Part shown: positions 1-6,331 of the stretch, one piece after another
Position numbering within the stretch: the first letter of the stretch is position 1
Layout: each line of letters starts with the position of its first letter
Assembly: GCA_947427095.1 (NCBI GenBank)
Contig: CANEGO010000001.1
Span: 1 to 64,000, forward strand
DNA from: an uncultured Clostridium sp.
GTDB taxonomy: Bacteria; Bacillota_I; Bacilli_A; RF39; UBA660
Direction: 5' to 3'
DNA: 64,000 nucleotides
Made by a program: the position numbers and the translations under genes
The notes under the pieces: model-generated
Databases searched by the model: none
Seen by the model: only the letters and a program-made list of their open reading frames with translations
Told to the model about the DNA's origin: nothing

Positions 1-57
1 TTCATTAGTTTTTTATTTTTCACAATATTTCATCTCACTTTCAAATTGTAATTTGCA

Positions 58-486
58 TTATAGATGTTCTAAAATATAATCTATATCTTTTTTTATTAAA
101 GATCGCATACTATCTTTATATTTAGTCAATTCTAAATTTCTTACTTTATTTTCTATAACATCTGTAAGTTCAATTTTATACATTAAAATCAAATTAAGTT
201 TTTCTAAACATTGCCTTACTGATGTTCCTTTGTCATCTTCTAACTCTTTTAATATTATATCAATATTATTATTTATTTTATTTTCATTATCCCATTTTGC
301 TAAACAACAGATTAGTCTAAATCCTCGAACTCTTATAAATGCTTTTGAATTATTTAACATATTTAAGAATTCATTAAAATAGTTATATAACTCATTTGAT
401 TCAGTAGTTATAGTTTCAAGTTCTAGTAATGTTTTATAAGCACTATTGTTATCTTCGTTATACAAATTTTCTATTTTTTCTTTCAT
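58..486 (-). CDS. SufBD-like helical (HEAT-type) protein
   Basis: A 142-residue, all-helical, soluble protein. I recognise it as the small family often labelled SufBD protein in Clostridia and Bacilli; the motif IRVRGFRLICCLAKWD followed by SVRQCLEKL fits that family and its HEAT-like helical repeats. There is no signal peptide or membrane segment. Despite the label, nothing here links it to Fe-S assembly and its function is unknown. I chose the ATG preceded by GAGGTG rather than an upstream ATG three codons earlier. It lies 21 bases after the gene at 508-951 on the same strand and probably shares its promoter. The family assignment is from memory of its sequence pattern. Confidence 0.7.
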   Translation of the reverse strand: MKEKIENLYNEDNNSAYKTLLELETITTESNELYNYFNEFLNMLNNSKAFIRVRGFRLICCLAKWDNENKINNNIDIILKELEDDKGTSVRQCLEKLNLILMYKIELTDVIENKVRNLELTKYKDSMRSLIKKDIDYILEHL

Positions 487-507
487 ACACAACACCTCAT
501 CAAATTA

Positions 508-951
508 CTATTTATCGCTCTCTTGAATAATGACTTCTGGATTCATTATTACTATTGAGTCGCAATCCCAACCATAAAGACTAAAGTATAACTCGTAATC
601 CTCACTTATCAGAAGTTCTAATGCATCGTATTCTGTAGCTAATGCCTCGTAGTCAATCATTGACCACATCGTTGGTATTGGTAGTGGATTCTTCATCTTC
701 GGTAGTTGTTCTAACTGCTTTGTGTTTGTGATTATTAATACCTTGGCATCTTCTTTCAAAGTGAACATAAAACTTGTAGTTAGTTTCTCTGTTCCAAATT
801 CATTAGATTCGCACCAATCTTTCCATCCATTCGGTGAGTCTATTCTACTCGCCCATAGTCCACCTTTTGGTTTTGAGGCATCGAGTCTATTCTTTACTAG
901 CTCGAATTTGTCTTTTTCGAATTTATCGTGACCATAGTGAATAAATTTCAT
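508..951 (-). CDS. Unknown conserved protein with HYG...GGLWAS motif
   Basis: A 147-residue soluble protein of unknown function. It begins MKFIHYG, has a conserved-looking block KPKGGLWASRI with WKDWC shortly after, and ends with GWDCDSIVIMNPEVI. An N-terminal H-Y followed by GLWAS-type strands and late acidic residues recalls ADP-ribosyltransferase folds, but this is only a resemblance. The start with GGAG about 10 bases upstream is preferred over an ATG seven codons earlier. A TGn-extended TATAAT box lies just upstream. It heads a two-gene unit with the SufBD-like gene. Confidence 0.65.
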   Translation of the reverse strand: MKFIHYGHDKFEKDKFELVKNRLDASKPKGGLWASRIDSPNGWKDWCESNEFGTEKLTTSFMFTLKEDAKVLIITNTKQLEQLPKMKNPLPIPTMWSMIDYEALATEYDALELLISEDYELYFSLYGWDCDSIVIMNPEVIIQESDK

Positions 952-978
952 TGTGTCATCACTCCTTGTCACTATTCT

Positions 979-1007
979 ATTATATCATGAAAATCGACAT
1001 TATTCGA
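979..1007 (-). promoter_or_regulatory. Promoter of the 508-951 unit
   Basis: The minus strand has a perfect TATAAT (979-984) preceded by TGA, an extended -10. The -35 at 17-base spacing (TCGAAT) is poor. A sequence CGACATTAT at 995-1003 falls in the spacer and resembles one arm of the inverted repeat at 1084-1112, so both divergent promoters may answer to one regulator (inference). Confidence 0.5.
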
Positions 1008-1048
1008 TACTCTTATTACATTTTAGAAAAATATCATAAAAATATATA

Positions 1049-1063
1049 CGCAGAATTTCTGCG
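1049..1063. promoter_or_regulatory. Palindrome CGCAGAATTTCTGCG, operator candidate
   Basis: A perfect 7-bp inverted repeat around one central base, ten bases upstream of the -35 box at 1073. The half TTCTGCGTGTT recurs at 1946-1956 in front of the XRE-type gene and the 2070 gene, which suggests a shared binding site. Confidence 0.4.
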
Positions 1064-1072
1064 TGTTTTGTA

Positions 1073-1112
1073 TTGACAAATTTCGACAATATATGTTATA
1101 TTTATATTGTCG
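1073..1112 (+). promoter_or_regulatory. Promoter with operator-like inverted repeat over the -10
   Basis: Consensus TTGACA (1073-1078) is followed by an 18-base spacer and TATATT (1097-1102) with a TGt extension. A perfect 10-bp inverted repeat, CGACAATATA (1084-1093) and TATATTGTCG (1103-1112), brackets the -10. Transcription should start near 1109, so most of the repeat acts as DNA rather than RNA, as expected for a repressor operator. Confidence 0.65.
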
Positions 1113-1284
1113 CAAACGCGATTTCGTTATTGAACCATTTTACTGTACCTTTCATGAAAGCACCTTCTTTCAAAGATTGCGCGCACCGCTTTCTAGATAT
1201 AGTAAAAAACGAAGCAGTAAATTTGTAGTACCAAGAACATTAGACTTTGATCCGAAACCTTTGGTCTGATGTTCTTATTTTTTT
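1109..1284 (+). ncRNA. Candidate structured small RNA or attenuated leader
   Basis: A promoter at 1073-1102 drives about 175 bases with no convincing gene that ends in a strong intrinsic terminator. The terminator is a 13-bp stem (1233-1245 with 1264-1276, one G-T pair), an 18-base loop and seven T. Inside, TTTACTG pairs with CAGTAAA about 70 bases later, and GAAAG pairs with CTTTC over a 6-base loop. The terminator lies 22 bases before the start codon at 1306, so this could be a free small RNA or a leader controlling that gene by termination. A 68-codon reading frame overlapping it has no ribosome site and begins upstream of the transcription start. Confidence 0.5.
1233..1284 (+). terminator. 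Intrinsic terminator before the 1306 gene
   Basis: AAGAACATTAGAC and GTCTGATGTTCTT form a 13-bp stem followed by ATTTTTTT. The complementary strand has no T-tract, so it acts on plus-strand transcripts. Confidence 0.8.
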
Positions 1285-1305
1285 GGAATAAGAAAGGAGG
1301 AACTT

Positions 1306-1635
1306 ATGAGTTGTAATAACAGACTGACTAAAATAGCAAATATGGAACCGATGGAGTTTTCTTTAACTTTAGGTTTCATTGTCGCCTTACTGATGATCCC
1401 TTTAGTTTTATTTAACATAAGTACAATAGAAAAAAATCTTCATATCCCTAAATATGAAGAAGTAACAGAAGTGTGCGTTACTTACACGTGTATATTTCCG
1501 TTAAAATTAGATAAGCCCGAATTAAGAGAAACTAGACCTGGCACAGTATTAAGTATTTTCTTATTTGAAGTAATGCTATTCTCTATACTTGGTTATTTTA
1601 TACATTGTGGCATAGTTAATAAAGTTTATTATTGA
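1306..1635 (+). CDS. Small two-helix membrane protein, unknown
   Basis: A 109-residue protein with a hydrophobic helix near residues 18-38 and another near 83-103, joined by a polar loop with two cysteines (VCVTYTC). The ribosome site AAAGGAGG lies at ideal spacing, which supports real translation. I do not recognise a family. It follows a strong terminator, so expression from the promoter at 1073 would need read-through or antitermination. A small membrane protein behind a structured RNA could be a toxin-like or stress protein, but that is speculation. Confidence 0.55.
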   Translation: MSCNNRLTKIANMEPMEFSLTLGFIVALLMIPLVLFNISTIEKNLHIPKYEEVTEVCVTYTCIFPLKLDKPELRETRPGTVLSIFLFEVMLFSILGYFIHCGIVNKVYY

Positions 1636-1648
1636 AATAGTGTTGTGG

Positions 1649-1864
1649 CTATTTCTTTTTTTCTGCAATAATTGATATATCAAATTTCTTTGCGATTTTC
1701 TCGAGAGTGCGTGATGTGTAACTAGTTTTTCCTGATTCGTAATCTTGTATAGTTCTTTCGCTACGACCTATGGCTTTACCGAATTCTTTCTGTGTTAAAC
1801 CAGTCCATTCTCTTATTATTCTTATAAATGATCCACTATCATAATCCTTCAAATTTACTCTCAT
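1649..1864 (-). CDS. Small XRE-family helix-turn-helix regulator
   Basis: A 71-residue DNA-binding protein made almost entirely of an XRE/Cro-type helix-turn-helix: IREWTGLTQKEFGKAIGRSE followed by TIQDYESGKTSYTSRTLEKIAKKF. It probably represses nearby promoters, and the repeated TTCTGCGTGTT elements at 1057-1068 and 1946-1956 are candidate sites. The start MRVNLKDY follows GAGG; an ATG nine codons earlier lacks a site. It converges on the membrane-protein gene at 1306-1635. It lies outside the inferred prophage ends, so it is probably not the phage repressor. Confidence 0.8.
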   Translation of the reverse strand: MRVNLKDYDSGSFIRIIREWTGLTQKEFGKAIGRSERTIQDYESGKTSYTSRTLEKIAKKFDISIIAEKKK

Positions 1865-1997
1865 ATTGAACCTCGTTTCCTGTCGCCACACTCGTATACT
1901 TAATTATAAATTAAAAATTTGTGAAAAAATCAAAATCCACGGCTATTCTGCGTGTTATAATTAGTATGAAATATTTTTCTGATTTCATTACGAAACC

Positions 1998-2026
1998 TTG
2001 ACAAATATTTTATGTACGCTAACATT
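1998..2026 (+). promoter_or_regulatory. Promoter of the 2070-3006 gene pair
   Basis: Perfect TTGACA at 1998-2003 and a weak -10 (TAACAT, 2020-2025) after 16 bases, 45 bases before the start codon at 2070. Confidence 0.45.
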
Positions 2027-2069
2027 ACAACGACTCTAGGTTTCCTAGTGTTTAGAAAGGAAGATAAAA

Positions 2070-2726
2070 ATGGTTAAATTAAAAACTGACAAAAACGGAA
2101 AGGAGTACCTGATTGACTTATACGATACACTTATTAAAAATATGCAATTTGATAGTGAGTTCTTTGCTATATCAGATATCGTTGATAAGATGTATTCTTA
2201 TGACAAAGAGTTGGCTACCAAATGGACATTTTCTTTAATTGACAACTACGGAACTAAAGCGTTACACGATTACAAAATGGACTGGGACGAAGATGCGAAT
2301 GTTCGAGCTCTTGTTAATAACCTAATTAATAGTTTGAGAGACAATTATAAATTGGATGAAATAATCAAAATGATTCACGATCACGTTTATTTAGTACAGG
2401 TTCGATTCTTTCTTTGGACATACATCTTTGGTCCTTATAAGGAAACTAACGCATTTATAAAATTCTTTGATGAGTACATTCAATCCAAAAAATACGATGA
2501 GGCTTTTGACCTTGTAAAGATGGTTGTTGATAATCAAGGTTACATTGAGGAAGCGGTTTTCGATATCACAGCTTTCTTAAATCTGATAATCGAAACCTAT
2601 TGTAATAATAAAAAAATTGAGAACCAGGAATTATTAGATTTTCTGTACTCTCTCATTGACTTGGTTTCTTCAGAACACGCAAAGGCTTTTTTAAAAGCAA
2701 ACTTTATTGACTATTTGGAGGGATAA
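2070..2726 (+). CDS. Unknown helical protein
   Basis: A 218-residue, acidic, helix-rich protein with no signal peptide, membrane segment or recognisable catalytic motif. Repeated aromatic and acidic helices (for example NAFIKFFDEYIQSKKYDEAF) suggest a TPR- or HEAT-like scaffold, but no family is recognised. AAGGAAG precedes the ATG. The stop is followed directly by the next gene's start, so the two are cotranscribed. It sits next to a phage integration site with a small regulator beside it, so it may be accessory or defence cargo, which is unproven. Confidence 0.65.
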   Translation: MVKLKTDKNGKEYLIDLYDTLIKNMQFDSEFFAISDIVDKMYSYDKELATKWTFSLIDNYGTKALHDYKMDWDEDANVRALVNNLINSLRDNYKLDEIIKMIHDHVYLVQVRFFLWTYIFGPYKETNAFIKFFDEYIQSKKYDEAFDLVKMVVDNQGYIEEAVFDITAFLNLIIETYCNNKKIENQELLDFLYSLIDLVSSEHAKAFLKANFIDYLEG

Positions 2727-2727
2727 A

Positions 2728-3006
2728 ATGCTTAGGAATGATTATGATATTAGCGATGAGGAATTTGGCAAAATAATGGAACCTTTTGAGGCTGCCTTGT
2801 GTAACTATATTGCAAATAATTTTATCTATGATTATCTTGCATTTTACATTGCTACAGGTTATCGTATGGATGCTTTATGGGATGGAGATTTAGTAGGACA
2901 CGTCAATTCGGCGTTCGATTCAATATGTGATGTTGAATACAAATATGGACTCGATTATAAACATCTTAAAAAAGTCATAAAAAAACAAATACGGATTAAT
3001 CATTAA
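2728..3006 (+). CDS. Unknown small protein paired with the 2070 gene
   Basis: A 92-residue soluble acidic protein (MLRNDYDISDEEFGKIMEPF) of unknown function, mostly helical. The ATG lies one base after the upstream stop, with GGAGGG overlapping the end of that gene, so the two are translationally coupled. Its stop codon lies four bases before the left prophage attachment core. In the phage-free chromosome it would therefore converge directly on the tRNA transcript and its terminator. Confidence 0.6.
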   Translation: MLRNDYDISDEEFGKIMEPFEAALCNYIANNFIYDYLAFYIATGYRMDALWDGDLVGHVNSAFDSICDVEYKYGLDYKHLKKVIKKQIRINH

Positions 3007-3010
3007 AAAG

Positions 3011-3022
3011 GAACATCCCCTT
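3011..3022. repeat. Left attachment core (attL candidate)
   Basis: GAACATCCCCTT occurs here and again, in the same orientation, at 38017-38028. The two copies bracket all the phage genes. On the minus strand this copy is followed by CTTTTT (3010-3005), the T-tract missing from the tRNA terminator hairpin at the other end. Confidence 0.7.
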
Positions 3023-3040
3023 GAAATTGTAGACACAAAA

Positions 3041-3075
3041 AAAGAGGACCAGCGTTGATTTGCTGATCCTTTTCT
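3041..3075. terminator. Terminator after the phage lysis genes
   Basis: AAAGAGGA-c-CAGC and GCTG-a-TCCTTTT form an interrupted 11-bp stem over an 8-base loop. On the minus strand the stem is followed by a run of T (complement of the A-run at 3037-3043), so it ends the long phage late transcript right inside the left attachment site. Confidence 0.7.
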
Positions 3076-3980
3076 TATGGAATTAAAAGTTTTTGTCCTA
3101 CATGAATTATGTTCGGATTTGAAATGTTATTCGCTCTCGCTATCTCTGGATATCTGTTGCCATTACCATAGAATTTTTGGGCGATTTTCCATAACGAGTC
3201 GCCCTTTACTACCGTGTAATATCTTGCGTTGCTCGTTGGTGCATTTGTTCCTGCAGGAGTTAAATCTTCGGCTCTTACCCATCCTAATCCATTATTAATG
3301 TTATAAGGACATTTTGATCCTGGATTAACTAGGTAGATGGTTGCTTTTAGATTTGTTCTTGACTGCCCTGCACCATTTCCTTGGCTATCTCGATATAGAA
3401 CTCCTGTAAACCTTACCTTATCGCCTACTTTGTATGTCGTATTTACTGTTGGCTGTGGTATTGGCTTTTTATCCTTTTCTAGTTGTTTATTTACCTGTTC
3501 TGTGATGTATGGAAATTTACTTTGTAGGTATGGTCCTGGACACGCAGTTGCTGCGAACATATTATGGCGGGTTAGGTTTCCGGATGCATCCCCTGTATAG
3601 TTTAATCTTTCGATTCCGTTTCTTTTGCAGATATCCACACATAACTCTATAAGTCTTGCTAGAACATGGTCTGATACTTCCCAGTTCCCACCATTCTTGG
3701 AATTTGAAACTTCAATCGTTACGGCTTGGTGATCGTTATTCGCATTTGATGAACACCACGACCTGTTGCATTCTTCTACGTACATTCCGATTCGACCATC
3801 TGAACCGATTCCGTAGTTCGAACTTGCTTGTCTACCAGAACCTGCGAATATTCTTCCGCAGGTTTCAACCGACAACACTCCTGCCATGTGATGAATTGTG
3901 ATTTTCTTAATTTTAGCATTCCTTGGCTTATTGCAATTTGGGGACAACTTTGTATATTGAACTAATGGGCTATTACTCAT
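3075..3980 (-). CDS. Phage endolysin: amidase with LysM domain
   Basis: A 301-residue N-acetylmuramoyl-L-alanine amidase that cleaves the peptide from the glycan in peptidoglycan. Residues about 20-155 are an Amidase_2 domain with zinc-ligand histidines in ITIHHMAGV and RHNMFAATACPG. Residues about 185-245 resemble an SH3-like wall-binding module, and the last 45 residues are a LysM domain (YTVVKGDSLWKIAQKFYG). There is no signal peptide, so export would depend on the holin. The ATG preceded by AAGGAG and overlapping the upstream stop (ATGAGTAA) is preferred over a start 12 codons earlier. It is the last gene of the phage late operon. Confidence 0.93.
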   Translation of the reverse strand: MSNSPLVQYTKLSPNCNKPRNAKIKKITIHHMAGVLSVETCGRIFAGSGRQASSNYGIGSDGRIGMYVEECNRSWCSSNANNDHQAVTIEVSNSKNGGNWEVSDHVLARLIELCVDICKRNGIERLNYTGDASGNLTRHNMFAATACPGPYLQSKFPYITEQVNKQLEKDKKPIPQPTVNTTYKVGDKVRFTGVLYRDSQGNGAGQSRTNLKATIYLVNPGSKCPYNINNGLGWVRAEDLTPAGTNAPTSNARYYTVVKGDSLWKIAQKFYGNGNRYPEIARANNISNPNIIHVGQKLLIP

Positions 3981-4083
3981 TTTCATCTTCTCCTTTTCCG
4001 TTATTGAATTCTTCACTATTTTCTACATCGAACACTTCTCCATTTTCATCGTGGAAAGTTTCCTTTTCTTCGTTATTCTCCAT
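3973..4083 (-). CDS. Tiny acidic protein in the lysis cassette
   Basis: A 36-residue open frame, MENNEEKETFHDENGEVFDV and onward, ending in GEDENE; over a third of residues are Asp or Glu. It overlaps the end of the holin-like gene by 11 bases and the endolysin start by 8, so the cassette is continuous and translationally coupled. AGGAGGTGCAAACG lies upstream of the ATG. The function is unknown; it may only couple translation, or it could act with the holin. Confidence 0.45.
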   Translation of the reverse strand: MENNEEKETFHDENGEVFDVENSEEFNNGKGEDENE

Positions 4084-4276
4084 CGTTTGCACCTCCTTTC
4101 GTATTGCCATCTTTATTAAAGAAGTAAGTGGCGATCATACCTAAAATAAGCATGAAGTTATCTGTCGTGATTTTCTCGGTTACTGATAAATAAAAAAACG
4201 CTCCGAATGATAGAAGCGTTATAATTGATTTCACTTTTAGAAGTGACACTACTGCACTGATCGTTTTTTCTTTCAT
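4073..4276 (-). CDS. Holin-like small membrane protein
   Basis: A 67-residue protein with two hydrophobic helices (about residues 15-32 and 38-55) and a charged glycine-rich tail, the shape of a small class II holin. It would form membrane lesions that release the endolysin or collapse the membrane. It overlaps the upstream gene by four bases (ATGA) and lies directly before the endolysin. The call rests on topology and position, not on a clear family motif. Confidence 0.65.
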   Translation of the reverse strand: MKEKTISAVVSLLKVKSIITLLSFGAFFYLSVTEKITTDNFMLILGMIATYFFNKDGNTKGGANDGE

Positions 4277-4575
4277 CTTTGTTCTCCTTTTCTTGGTTCA
4301 TTTGGCAAATCATACAATTGATTTACCATACTCGTTACGAGTCCGTTGCCTTTTAGCATATGGTAACTCTCGTACATATCTTTTACATTTTCTTTCATGA
4401 AACTAGAGCAGTAGCCTAGTTTCATTTGGGTGTCGTAGATTCTTACTATCTCGTTTCGGAGGAGTGCCTGCATTCCTTGTTTCAGTCCTATGTACTGTTT
4501 GAAAACATACACGATACCTCCTGTTACTCCAGTTAGTAAAAATTCCACCCAATACTTCAAAATAAAATCTAGCAT
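4273..4575 (-). CDS. Lysis-module membrane-anchored protein
   Basis: A 100-residue protein with one N-terminal membrane helix (LKYWVEFLLTGVTGGIVYVF) and a helical cytoplasmic part containing MYESYHMLKGNG. Similar proteins are widespread just before holin and endolysin genes in Bacillota siphophages, and I recognise the pattern but no defined function. It may be a holin partner or antiholin. GGAGGG precedes the ATG. Confidence 0.6.
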   Translation of the reverse strand: MLDFILKYWVEFLLTGVTGGIVYVFKQYIGLKQGMQALLRNEIVRIYDTQMKLGYCSSFMKENVKDMYESYHMLKGNGLVTSMVNQLYDLPNEPRKGEQR

Positions 4576-4584
4576 CTTTCCCTC

Positions 4585-4962
4585 CTAATGTATTTGTTTC
4601 CAGTTACCTGGTGTTGTATCATTTATTCCGATTCTCAAGTATATTCCTCCACCGGTATTAAGTAAAATCTGCCATAGCCAACTTCCTGTATCAGTCTTTT
4701 GCCATGTTCTTCCGTCGTTAGTTAACACTACCAATACTCCATAAATTGCTCCAGTGTATGGTGCATTTTTCATTGCTTTACCTATAGCATAAATTCCTGG
4801 AGTATAGAAATAATTAAAATCATCAGCATTTGCATTACCCTTGTAAGCCAAGAACACACGATTCTTATAATTTTGAATAAAAGTTGCTAAAGTTTCTTTA
4901 TTATGAATAATGCCATTTGCATCCCAATAAAAATCATTTTCTAATTTTATTGATTTTTTCAT
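4585..4962 (-). CDS. Pyocin-knob-like tail fibre domain protein
   Basis: A 125-residue protein whose C-terminal part (YFYTPGIYAIGKAM ... GVLVVLTNDGRTWQK ... NDTTPGNWKQI) matches the pattern of pyocin-knob domains found at the ends of phage tail fibres. It probably forms part of the adsorption apparatus. It follows the three collar-type genes and has its own TAGGAGGAG ribosome site. Confidence 0.65.
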   Translation of the reverse strand: MKKSIKLENDFYWDANGIIHNKETLATFIQNYKNRVFLAYKGNANADDFNYFYTPGIYAIGKAMKNAPYTGAIYGVLVVLTNDGRTWQKTDTGSWLWQILLNTGGGIYLRIGINDTTPGNWKQIH

Positions 4963-4971
4963 ATTCTCCTC

Positions 4972-5391
4972 CTAGGCAATACGATGCCATATATAAACTG
5001 CGAGATATGGTGGCATATTATTGTGTGCTTGACTTTCTCCAGTATTTTTAATAACCCCTAATCCGTCTGGGTAGTATGGTCCTTGGTAATTTCCGTTATA
5101 CCAAACCATACCATATGCTTCTCCACTTCCATAAGCATAAGTAACTCCGTGTGAATGTGATGGCATCTCACTCTCACTTAATGTGTGCTTTTCCTCTCCA
5201 CCTACACTATTTGCTGAATACTTGTTGCCTGCTCCTAATAAAAATCTATCCTTTAGCAATTCCCAAGTACCTCCAAATATGAGCGATGGATTTCTGCTAT
5301 CGAGACTTAAATATATCGCTCCTACCGGAAATGGATTCGGATACACTTCGTTGTTATTTTCATCTTTGAGTTGTATTCCTATCTTTGTCAT
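4972..5391 (-). CDS. Tail collar fibre protein, copy 3
   Basis: A 139-residue tail-collar / baseplate Gp10 C-terminal type protein. It shares with its two neighbours the block YPNPFPVGAIYLSLDSRNPS-IFGGTWELLKDRFLL and an ending MPPYLAVYIWHRIA, with a variable Gly/His/Tyr-rich centre. It is probably part of the receptor-contacting tip. The ATG overlaps the stop of copy 2 as ATGA, with GGAGGCG inside copy 2's last codons as ribosome site. Confidence 0.8.
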   Translation of the reverse strand: MTKIGIQLKDENNNEVYPNPFPVGAIYLSLDSRNPSLIFGGTWELLKDRFLLGAGNKYSANSVGGEEKHTLSESEMPSHSHGVTYAYGSGEAYGMVWYNGNYQGPYYPDGLGVIKNTGESQAHNNMPPYLAVYIWHRIA

Positions 5392-5807
5392 GATACTCGC
5401 CTCCACATATAAACTGCGATGTATGGCTGTAGGTTTCCACTATTTCCAGAACCTGCATTATATGTATAAACCTCAGTCTTAAAATCAGGGATTGCTTGAG
5501 AAGATGCATAAATTGTTCCATTATCTGGAGTCGCTCCAGGTTCTGCATTTAATGCTTTTTGCCTAAAATATTTATGATTATGGCTTTGTAAATTTTTATT
5601 TCCACCTGTCTTGTTTACTGTGGCAAATTCGCTTTGATTCTCATCTACCCCAACAAGTACCCTACCATTGGCGAAACGTTCCCACACGCCCCCAAAAAAG
5701 GCACTAGGATTGGTATTCATAACCGATATGTAAATACTTCCTACCGGATAATAAGGACATGGATAAATATTGCCTGTATCATCTTTCAATTGAACACCTT
5801 TGTTCAC
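5388..5807 (-). CDS. Tail collar fibre protein, copy 2
   Basis: A 139-residue paralogue of the flanking genes: YPCPYYPVGSIYISVMNTNP, FFGGVWERFANGRVLVG, then a variable centre (AEPGATPDNGTIYASSQ) and LQPYIAVYMWRRVS. It is the most divergent of the three. I place the start at a GTG overlapping the previous stop (GTGA) because GGAGGC lies seven bases upstream; an upstream ATG in the same frame has no site. Confidence 0.78.
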   Translation of the reverse strand: MNKGVQLKDDTGNIYPCPYYPVGSIYISVMNTNPSAFFGGVWERFANGRVLVGVDENQSEFATVNKTGGNKNLQSHNHKYFRQKALNAEPGATPDNGTIYASSQAIPDFKTEVYTYNAGSGNSGNLQPYIAVYMWRRVS

Positions 5808-6331
5808 GCTGTTCGCCTCCAAACATAAACGGCTAGATATGGAGGCATATTACTCGTACTTCCAGTATTTCCATGATTGTGCGCTTGATTTCCACCTGAT
5901 GCAGCAACCCAGACACCTCCGTGATCGTGAGCTCCATCCGTTTGTCCTGCAAGGTCTTGCCCCCATCTTGAATTAGCTACTGGAATTTGTCCTCCATTTC
6001 CAGAGTTTGCTCCACCACCAAACCATAAAACATGGTTATGCCCTCCTGCATTATTTAATCCAGCACTATGGCTATGGCTTGGCATTTGATTCGATGTTAA
6101 AGTACAATTGCCAGTTGTGTGGCTATGGTTTGCACTTCCCCCACTTGTTCCTGGTTTATAAGTTGTTCCTGCACAGAGTAAAAATTTGTCTTTGATTTGC
6201 TCCCATGTTCCACCGAATATTTGTGAAGGATTTCTTGAGTCAACACTCATATAAATCGCTCCCACAGGGAATGGGTTAGGATAAACATTGTTATTATTTC
6301 CGTCTTTCATTTGGATTCCAATATTCTTCAT
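5804..6331 (-). CDS. Tail collar fibre protein, copy 1
   Basis: A 175-residue tail-collar protein, the longest of three tandem paralogues. It has YPNPFPVGAIYMSVDSRNPS, IFGGTWEQIKDKFLL, a His/Gly-rich insertion with several HSH and HNH motifs (typical of metal-stabilised fibre trimers) and the ending MPPYLAVYVWRRTA. The ATG shares one base with the previous stop (TAATG). Probably a receptor-binding tip component. Confidence 0.82.
   Translation of the reverse strand: MKNIGIQMKDGNNNNVYPNPFPVGAIYMSVDSRNPSQIFGGTWEQIKDKFLLCAGTTYKPGTSGGSANHSHTTGNCTLTSNQMPSHSHSAGLNNAGGHNHVLWFGGGANSGNGGQIPVANSRWGQDLAGQTDGAHDHGGVWVAASGGNQAHNHGNTGSTSNMPPYLAVYVWRRTA

Noticed and set aside
1063-1269. 68-codon frame on the plus strand over the candidate small RNA
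   Set aside because: No ribosome site, its start lies upstream of the likely transcription start, and its end runs into the terminator stem.
3077-3298. Plus-strand frames opposite the endolysin
   Set aside because: Shadows of the amidase gene with no ribosome sites and unnatural composition.
5360-5548. Minus-strand frame overlapping two collar genes
   Set aside because: Lies in another frame of clear paralogous fibre genes; no start site or domain.
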